A DNA stretch of 64,000 nucleotides from Acanthopleuribacter pedis (GTDB lineage Bacteria > Acidobacteriota > Holophagae > Acanthopleuribacterales > Acanthopleuribacteraceae), in NCBI RefSeq assembly GCF_017377855.1, contig NZ_JAFREP010000038.1, positions 32,431 through 96,430 on the forward strand. The letters run 5' to 3'. The notes beneath the pieces are model-generated. The model did not search any database, was not told where the DNA came from, and saw only the letters and a list, made by a program, of their open reading frames with translations. How positions within the stretch are numbered: the first letter of the stretch is position 1; each line of letters starts with the position of its first letter. Below are positions 58,411-64,000 of the stretch, piece by piece. The position numbers and the translations under genes are program-made.

Positions 58411-61400
58411 TTAGTGGACCGTTTTGGGTGCTGCTCTGGCGCGTGCCGCTTGGGTGAAATAGTGACGGCTCCCCAGCCGATCCTCCAGGGCTTGGAGGCT
58501 GCTGTCAAGCAACGACCGGGCTTCGTCGGTTTGACCCGATTCACGTAAAAGGAAGCCTCGAATCGACTGCACCACCAGATGTTTTTCATGGTTTGCGGGT
58601 AGGTGGGCGCCGAAGTATGCCGCCGCCTCGGTTAACAAAGGGTTCGCCTCCTTCATGTTACCGCGCACCGCGAGAAGGTCCGCCAATTCAAGACGAATTT
58701 CCGCGCCTTCTTCAAATGCCCTCGCCTTTTTTCCTCCGTGCTCGGCCAGCAGGCGGCGCAGCAAGGATTCGGCTTTTGCAAGGGCCCCCTCCTGCCGGAA
58801 CTGAAGGGCCCGAACCTTATGAACCATGGCGAGGGGACCCTTGGTACTTAATGATTGGGCGACGGTTTCCGCCTGTAACAGGTTGGCTTCGGCAGCGGAT
58901 GGATTGCCGCCCAGTAGCAAGATTTCGGCAAGTGCGGTGCGCCATTCAATTAATTCGACATGGGTCTCCTCCAACAGGGCACTACCGAGGGTTAAGGCGG
59001 TGCGGTAATGCTGTTCCGCGCGTTTTAGATCCCCCATCGACAGATAGAGTTCGCCCAGGGCCGCTTCACACACAATGACCCGTCGATGCTTGCGGCCAAG
59101 CGCCGCCGTGTAGACCCGCAATGCTTGTTGCAGTTGGGTCTCGGCTTCTTGGTAGGCCCCTTTGGCCGCCAGCAGGGCACCCCAATTTTGGGTGCTCACC
59201 GCGGCGCGGAGGTGATCCACGCCGTAGGTTGCGGTTCGCGCGGAATAAACCTTGTGCAACAGGGGTTCGGCATCTTTGTAGCGACCTTGGGTCAGGTACA
59301 GGGCGCCCAGATTGTTGAGGGTGCTCAACATCCTCGGATGGGTTTCCCCGAAAAGTTCCCGCCTTAGGATCATTGCCTTGAGGTAGCTGTGTTCCGCCTC
59401 TTCGAAGTTTCGTTGTGCGTGGTAAAAGGCACCCAACGTATGGTAATTGGCTGCGACGAGCGGGTGCTTTTCGCCCAGCGCCGCCATGTTGATGGCCAGG
59501 GATCGGCGGTAAAGCGGTTCCGCCTCATCGTAGCGGCCTTGGTTTTTTAGCAGCACCGCGAGGCTGTTGAGAACCTGACCCACGTGGGGATGCCGGTCGC
59601 CGATTTGGGATACCTGAATCGCCACCGCGCGTCGGTACAAATGTTCCGCCGTTTCCGGTTGTCCCTGATGGTTCAGCAAAACGGCGAGATCGTTAAGGCT
59701 GCCTGCAACCAAGACATGTTGTTCACCGAGTAAAGCGATGCGCATGTTCAATGCTTGCCGATAATAGGTTTCCGCCTCGGTCAACCGGCCCTCGTCATGG
59801 TGAACCGCGCCTAAAATATTCAACATGGCGGCCGTTTGTAAATGATTTTCACCGTAATACTTACGCGCCATTTCGAGACCGGCGGTCAGCAGGGGGGCGG
59901 CCTCAGCGTAGTGAGCTTGGGCTTTGAGAATCTCGGCATGCCGCGCGGTGCAAAGGACCCGCCATGGATGGTCGTCCCCAAACAACGATTGGTAAATTTC
60001 TTCGGCCTGGCCGAGAGTTTGCCGGGCTTCGTCGAGTTGACCCAGATGCATTTTCTGAGTTGTCACGGCCATAAGGGTTTCGGCAATTTCTGAATGGGTC
60101 TCGCCGTGTCGGTCGCGCAAAACGGTTAACAAGCGGCGTTGTTCGGTCAAGGCGTCTTGGTAGCGACCCAGCAGCGAAAGGAGTTCCGCGCGATGACGGT
60201 GGTAGGTTTCTTGTTCACGGGAGGGTAGCCGATGAACATCGGGTGCCAAATTTTCAAACAACGCAAAGGCTTGCCGGTAGCGCCCTTGGAGCAAGTAGAG
60301 GTGGGCTTGGGTGTGCGCCAAGAGGCGTGCTTTCTCAGGGGCGGTTTCCAGATCCCAGCGGTCTAACAGTTCTTCCAGATGTTTCTCAGCAACGGTGAAC
60401 TGGTTGCGTGCGATGAGGGTCCGTACGAGTTCCAACTTGGCGGGGTAGGCTTCGTGATCCTGCTCGGGAACGCGGAGCAGGGCTTTTTCCAGCAGCGCTT
60501 GCGATTGTTCGTGGAAACCCAAGGCGCGATACACACGACCCATGGTCGTCATGAGCCGACGTTGAACCTCGGGCTCGTCGGCGAGGGTATGACTGACCTG
60601 TCTGCGCCCTTGTTCCATCACGTCATAGGCACTGACTTGGCCGGAGGGCGTTAAATCTGGATCGACCTGTTCAAACAAAGAAATGAGAAATTGGGTGACC
60701 TGCTCGGCAGTCCGTTTTTCTTTGGCCACGCGGTCGCGTTCCTGCATGATGGCGACCCGTTGCGAGGCCGCGAAACTCGAAAATAAGGTTAACCCCAGGA
60801 TCAATACACCGGCAAAACCCATCGGCCAAGGGTTGCGTGCCAGAAATTTACGGAACCGGTAGAGCCGCGTTGCGGGGCGCGCGCTGATGGGTAATCCGCC
60901 CATATAGGCGCGAACATCCGCGGCAAAAGCTTCTACACTGGCATAACGTTCGGCCGGATCGCGTTCCAAGGCTTTGAGCGCGATTCGGTTCAAGTCACCC
61001 CGCAATTGTCTTTGAAATAAACCAATGTGTGGGTTGTTTGGATCCTGAACCAAACTCGGTTTGACAATCGGCGCCTCGTTCACCGCGTGAACCAGATCAC
61101 GCAAATTATGGGTGTCGACCTCATAGGCGCGTTTTCCGGTGAGGACTTCATAAAATACCATGCCGAGGCTGTATACGTCGGATGTGGCACTGAGGCGCCC
61201 GCCGTTCACCTGTTCCGGTGAGGCGTAAGCGGGGGTCATCATCTGGTCGGCTTGAATTGTCACCGTATTCTGTTTTCCCGTATCGGGATTAAGTGAAGCG
61301 GCCAACCCGAAGTCCAACAATTTGGGCGAGCCGTTGGTTTGCACCATGATGTTGTGCGGTTTTAAATCGCGGTGAATGATCATGTGCTGGTGGGCGTGAC

Positions 61401-62082
61401 TCAGCGCGCTGCACACGGCCAGAAACAAGGTGAGCCGCGCTTTGAGATCGGGGCGTTCGTTGGTGAGGTACCTATCCAGGGTTTGGCCCGCCACGTATTC
61501 CATGGCAAACCAGGGGTGCCCGCTCGGTAATGCGCCTGCATCAATGACATGGGCGATATTGGGATGGCGTAAGCCGGCCAAAATGCGGTATTCCCGCTGA
61601 AACAACAAGCGTGATCGTTCATTCGGCAGGAACAGGGTTTTCAAAGCAACTTTCAGGTCTAGGTCGTCAATGCGGTCGGCGAGGTAAACCGTACCCATAC
61701 CGCCGCTACCCAACACCCGTTCGATGCGAAAGGGACCGCAGGTACTTCCCGGTTCCAGACCCGAGCGCTCTTTTGGGCCCATCGCCGCTTCCACGGGGAA
61801 GGCAGGTTCCGGTGAAGGGTCGAAGGAAAGCGTTGCGGTAGGGTCTTCATGTTGTGTTTTCGCCGGGTCGGCCGCATGGGTTGTTTCCGTTTCGCGTAGC
61901 AATAGAGCCAGCCGATTCGCAACATCCGGGTTGGTATGGGCGGTTTGTTTAAGCACCCACTGTTCGACAGCCCGCGGGTCCGCGCCGCGGAGGAGATCAA
62001 ACAGCCTCGCTGCTTGGCGTTCGTTGTCGCGCGGGTCCCCGGATGGGTCGGTGTGCTCGGGGTTGGGATGAGGAGCGTTCAT
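58411..62082 (-). CDS. Serine/threonine kinase with C-terminal TPR array
   Basis: A 1223-residue protein. The kinase domain spans ~118-385 with GSGGMGTVY, Lys148 in VALKTL, HRDLKPHN (237-244), DFGLA (257-261) and SPEQ. A single membrane segment lies at ~420-440 (MGFAGVLILGLTLFSSFAA). Everything after it (~445-1223) is tandem TPR of kinesin-light-chain type, with repeated ALNMRIALLGEQHVLVAGSL, AVAIQVSQIGDRHPHVGQVL and SLAINMAALGEKHPLVAANY units. This kinase-TM-TPR form is frequent in Acidobacteriota and Myxococcota; the TPRs would face the periplasm as sensor or docking surface. The ribosome-binding site is weak. Confidence 0.93.
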   Translation of the reverse strand: MNAPHPNPEHTDPSGDPRDNERQAARLFDLLRGADPRAVEQWVLKQTAHTNPDVANRLALLLRETETTHAADPAKTQHEDPTATLSFDPSPEPAFPVEAAMGPKERSGLEPGSTCGPFRIERVLGSGGMGTVYLADRIDDLDLKVALKTLFLPNERSRLLFQREYRILAGLRHPNIAHVIDAGALPSGHPWFAMEYVAGQTLDRYLTNERPDLKARLTLFLAVCSALSHAHQHMIIHRDLKPHNIMVQTNGSPKLLDFGLAASLNPDTGKQNTVTIQADQMMTPAYASPEQVNGGRLSATSDVYSLGMVFYEVLTGKRAYEVDTHNLRDLVHAVNEAPIVKPSLVQDPNNPHIGLFQRQLRGDLNRIALKALERDPAERYASVEAFAADVRAYMGGLPISARPATRLYRFRKFLARNPWPMGFAGVLILGLTLFSSFAASQRVAIMQERDRVAKEKRTAEQVTQFLISLFEQVDPDLTPSGQVSAYDVMEQGRRQVSHTLADEPEVQRRLMTTMGRVYRALGFHEQSQALLEKALLRVPEQDHEAYPAKLELVRTLIARNQFTVAEKHLEELLDRWDLETAPEKARLLAHTQAHLYLLQGRYRQAFALFENLAPDVHRLPSREQETYHRHRAELLSLLGRYQDALTEQRRLLTVLRDRHGETHSEIAETLMAVTTQKMHLGQLDEARQTLGQAEEIYQSLFGDDHPWRVLCTARHAEILKAQAHYAEAAPLLTAGLEMARKYYGENHLQTAAMLNILGAVHHDEGRLTEAETYYRQALNMRIALLGEQHVLVAGSLNDLAVLLNHQGQPETAEHLYRRAVAIQVSQIGDRHPHVGQVLNSLAVLLKNQGRYDEAEPLYRRSLAINMAALGEKHPLVAANYHTLGAFYHAQRNFEEAEHSYLKAMILRRELFGETHPRMLSTLNNLGALYLTQGRYKDAEPLLHKVYSARTATYGVDHLRAAVSTQNWGALLAAKGAYQEAETQLQQALRVYTAALGRKHRRVIVCEAALGELYLSMGDLKRAEQHYRTALTLGSALLEETHVELIEWRTALAEILLLGGNPSAAEANLLQAETVAQSLSTKGPLAMVHKVRALQFRQEGALAKAESLLRRLLAEHGGKKARAFEEGAEIRLELADLLAVRGNMKEANPLLTEAAAYFGAHLPANHEKHLVVQSIRGFLLRESGQTDEARSLLDSSLQALEDRLGSRHYFTQAARARAAPKTVH

Positions 62083-62388
62083 ATCGGCCTACTCGAATCG
62101 GAAAAAAAGATCGTAACCTGTACCAAGAGGGGCGCCCAAAATGCGCGAATGGCTAGGTTCAGGGGATCAGGTGCTTTTTGCTTCGATGATCTTGCAACAT
62201 CAAGATGTGCCTGGTTTATCGGGGTCAGGCCGATAAAACTAAAGATCGGAAGTAGCCCGCCGCTGGGCATAGGCTGCTGGGCGTCGTGAACCGGCTAAAG
62301 GATTTGGATTAGGGCATTTCTCAGGTATTAAAGCATCGCGGGATCGGTGGGTGAGGTTGGTCGACCTCGGGAGGCTGTGATCCGTCAC

Positions 62389-62452
62389 GGATGGCGAGGG
62401 ACCGTTTTCCCTTTTTTGTTGGATGGCGCATGAGGATAAAGCCGTAGCTCCG
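62389..62452 (+). repeat. ~100-bp dispersed repeat, copy 4 (partial)
   Basis: GGATGGCGAGGGACCGTTTT ... GGATGGCGCATGAGGATAAA ... GCCGTAGCTCCG. Aligns to 62494-62557 over 64 bases with only a few mismatches; spacing between the two is 105 bases. Confidence 0.8.
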
Positions 62453-62467
62453 GTTTGGTTTTTTTAT

Positions 62468-62557
62468 TTCTCAGGATGGGCAGGATAGGATGAGGATGGC
62501 GAGGGGCCGTTTTCCCTTTTGTGTTGGATGGCGCATGCGGATAAAGCCGTAGCTCCG
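62468..62557 (+). repeat. ~100-bp dispersed repeat, copy 5
   Basis: Starts TTCTCAGGATGGGCAGGAT like copy 2 at 48028, then GGATGGCGAGGGGCCGTTTT and GCGCATGCGGATAAAGCCGT, matching copy 3 (inverted) at 48323-48420. Confidence 0.8.
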
Positions 62558-62662
62558 TTTGCCCAAAATTAAAATTGTATGGTCGAAGTAAAACAACACT
62601 TATAAAACCATTAGTTTACGCGTGACTGTTACCCTGTGGGTATGCTGTGTTGGTTTTTGTTT

Positions 62663-62756
62663 CCCGAAGTGACGGCTTCATCCGCGGTCGGGAAGTGGGA
62701 GAAGAGGGTGGCAACGTTCCCGCCGCATCTTCTAACCATCCAGCCCATCCTGAGAA
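62663..62756 (-). repeat. ~100-bp dispersed repeat, copy 6 (inverted)
   Basis: The reverse complement reads TTCTCAGGATGGGCTGGATG, TTAGAAGATGCGGCGGG, CCGCGGATGAAGCCGTCAC, TTCGGG: the same order as copy 2 at 48028-48127. Confidence 0.75.
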
Positions 62757-62859
62757 AGTGTTTTGTAAGCGCGGGTTTAAGGGTGACTGTCCCTGCTTGG
62801 GTCGTGAGTCCAGATATCCTTTGCTACAATTGTCGGCATGATTCCCTGCTGAGGTGGTT

Positions 62860-63498
62860 GTGTCGCCTTCTTGTTATGCTTTGATTTCGGATTACGTCAG
62901 CCGTCCCGAGTGGCTGCGTTATGAGCGTCGCTTGAGCGAGGGGTATCCCGGTATTCCCGAGCACTGGGGGCTGCCGGCCGGGGTTGCGGCCCGTTTGGTA
63001 CTCAAGCTGCAATGGGAATATTTTAACCCTGACCGGGTAAGTGATATTGCGGAGAAACGTGCGTTGTCTTGGTCGTTTTTGCGTGCCTTTTTGGATGAGG
63101 CCTCGCTGCGTAAGTATTTCTTTTTGCGGGATCGATTGGAACCGAGGGCCAAGGAGCAGTGGGATCGGCGCTTTGCCGACATGGAAGCCTTGTTGCAATT
63201 GAGTGCCATGGACGAAACCCTGCGGCTCGAGTACCTGTCGCAACAGGATGCAACCGCGCGTTACGGAAAGTCGCGACGGGTCAAGGTGATTAAAAACAAG
63301 GGGTTGGGTTTGTCGAGCGAGGTGTTGGGTGTCAATGTGTTGATGACCTGGGACGAAATCAAGGCCCGTTACCGCTTCCTGTTGAAATGCCATCACCCGG
63401 ATGTGGGCGGTGATCCTGAGAAAACCCATGAAATCATCGAGGCCTTTAAGGCCTTGGAGCAGGAGCAGGCAAAACGGGCCGCGCGCGGCCGCGGGTAA
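62860..63498 (+). CDS. Protein with C-terminal J domain
   Basis: A 212-residue protein using GTG 62860 with GAGG five bases upstream (GTG 62854 is the alternative). The first ~145 residues are helical and unrecognised. The C-terminal ~65 residues form a J domain: MTWDEIKARYRFLLKCHHPDVGGDPEKTHEIIEAFKALEQEQ, with the HPD triad that stimulates Hsp70 ATPase. C-terminal placement is atypical for DnaJ itself and suggests a dedicated co-chaperone. The 3' 199 bases of the gene lie inside an exact 351-bp tandem duplication. Confidence 0.75.
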   Translation: MSPSCYALISDYVSRPEWLRYERRLSEGYPGIPEHWGLPAGVAARLVLKLQWEYFNPDRVSDIAEKRALSWSFLRAFLDEASLRKYFFLRDRLEPRAKEQWDRRFADMEALLQLSAMDETLRLEYLSQQDATARYGKSRRVKVIKNKGLGLSSEVLGVNVLMTWDEIKARYRFLLKCHHPDVGGDPEKTHEIIEAFKALEQEQAKRAARGRG

Positions 63499-64000
63499 AC
63501 CCCAATTCGACGGCGCGTAGCGAGAAGGGTCGCGGGGCAAGGATAAGCGATGATCCGGCCAACCCCGCCGGGGTTGGCACACCGCGAAGCGGGGACCACC
63601 ACTCATTTTAAACGTGAGCCGAAGGCGAATTACCCCTGGTTAGGCTGAAAGGGGTTGGGTTTGTCGAGCGAGGTGTTGGGTGTCAATGTGTTGATGACCT
63701 GGGACGAAATCAAGGCCCGTTACCGCTTCCTGTTGAAATGCCATCACCCGGATGTGGGCGGTGATCCTGAGAAAACCCATGAAATCATCGAGGCCTTTAA
63801 GGCCTTGGAGCAGGAGCAGGCAAAACGGGCCGCGCGCGGCCGCGGGTAAACCCCAATTCGACGGCGCGTAGCGAGAAGGGTCGCGGGGCAAGGATAAGCG
63901 ATGATCCGGCCAACCCCGCCGGGGTTGGCACACCGCGAAGCGGGGACCACCACTCATTTTAAACGTGAGCCGAAGGCGAATTACCCCTGGTTAGGCTGAA
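63300..64000. repeat. Exact 351-bp tandem duplication
   Basis: 63300-63650 is repeated at 63651-64000 with no difference I can find (the second copy is cut by the window edge one base short). Each unit holds the J-domain-coding 3' end of the gene at 62860, then 152 bases with an 8-bp hairpin CCAACCCC-gcc-GGGGTTGG. At a sequence edge this can be real or an assembly overlap artefact. Confidence 0.9.
63655..63849 (+). pseudogene. Duplicated J-domain fragment
   Basis: The second repeat unit re-encodes the last 65 residues of the J-domain protein, including HPD, without its N-terminal half. A TTG could start a 64-residue J-only peptide, but no ribosome-binding site beyond GGGG is seen. Most likely a non-functional by-product of the duplication. 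Confidence 0.55.

Larger units (their letters stand above)
62083..62859. other. Repeat-rich intergenic region
   Basis: About 780 bases between divergent genes. It holds three copies of the ~100-bp dispersed repeat, in the same pattern (two direct, one inverted) as 47946-48420. No gene supported; short open frames here are composed of repeat sequence. Confidence 0.55.

Noticed and set aside
62636..62884. 82-codon plus-strand frame before the J-domain gene
   Set aside because: Runs through inverted repeat copy 6 and out of frame into the J-domain gene; no support.
62824..63606. 260-codon minus-strand frame opposite the J-domain gene
   Set aside because: Antisense shadow; the sense strand encodes a clear HPD-containing J domain, and the frame is repeated only because of the duplication.

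Overview
The window is about 57% GC and almost fully coding. Its contents are serine/threonine kinases with periplasmic or TPR sensor parts, an ECF-type sigma/anti-sigma pair, a CHAT protease, PAAR-RHS toxins, an NRPS fragment with a TubC-type docking domain, a GH3 enzyme and an ETF:quinone-oxidoreductase-like iron-sulfur protein. This suits a large-genome predatory or host-associated Gram-negative bacterium. My best guess is a marine Acidobacteriota of the Holophagae/Acanthopleuribacter type. That is an inference from gene content; no rRNA or other marker is present. No tRNA, rRNA, CRISPR array or complete insertion sequence was seen.

Layout. (1) 1-5756, minus: murJ, an NrnA-like DHH phosphoesterase, an alpha/beta-hydrolase, a GH3 acyl-adenylating enzyme and the start of a glycosyltransferase-like gene, closely spaced. 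(2) 5827-15828, minus: a type VI secretion (T6SS) cargo island with VgrG, a TPR adaptor-like protein, a PAAR-RHS protein ending in a deaminase toxin, a beta-propeller protein, an L,D-transpeptidase-like candidate effector and a small secreted protein that may be its immunity partner. (3) 16132-16914: a secreted LolA-like protein with a clear terminator. (4) 17303-27141: sigma factor, zinc-finger anti-sigma, then a CHAT-protease lipoprotein flanked by two divergent paralogues of an unknown family and followed by a metzincin-like protease. (5) 27196-30072: a BNR/sortilin-type propeller protein, convergent with region 4 and separated from it by a strong hairpin. (6) 30562-37624, plus: a second adaptor/PAAR-RHS pair with a different toxin tip and two small downstream genes. 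(7) 37913-41937, minus: a DUF3857/transglutaminase-like protein split by one missing base in a C7 tract, with a copy of a ~180-bp repeat at each side. (8) 42645-47753, minus: a docking-C-A NRPS protein lacking a carrier domain, and a GAF-AAA+-Fis sigma-54 activator. (9) 48415-55598: a propeller/FG-GAP receptor kinase divergent from a CsgG-like gene, an MDR dehydrogenase and a small acidic protein ending in a strong terminator. (10) 55692-62082, minus: an EtfD/FadF-like iron-sulfur membrane protein and a kinase-TPR protein. (11) 62083-64000: repeat-rich DNA, a protein with a C-terminal J domain, and an exact 351-bp tandem duplication at the edge.

The strongest leads are these. First, a family of TPR adaptor-like proteins is encoded twice, each time with a TTG start and a 4-bp overlap into a PAAR-RHS toxin gene. 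Second, the CHAT/metzincin locus carries a duplicated family of unknown function. Third, two families of dispersed intergenic repeats occur: a ~180-bp element with terminal inverted repeats, and a ~100-bp element occurring as two direct plus one inverted copy at two separate places.
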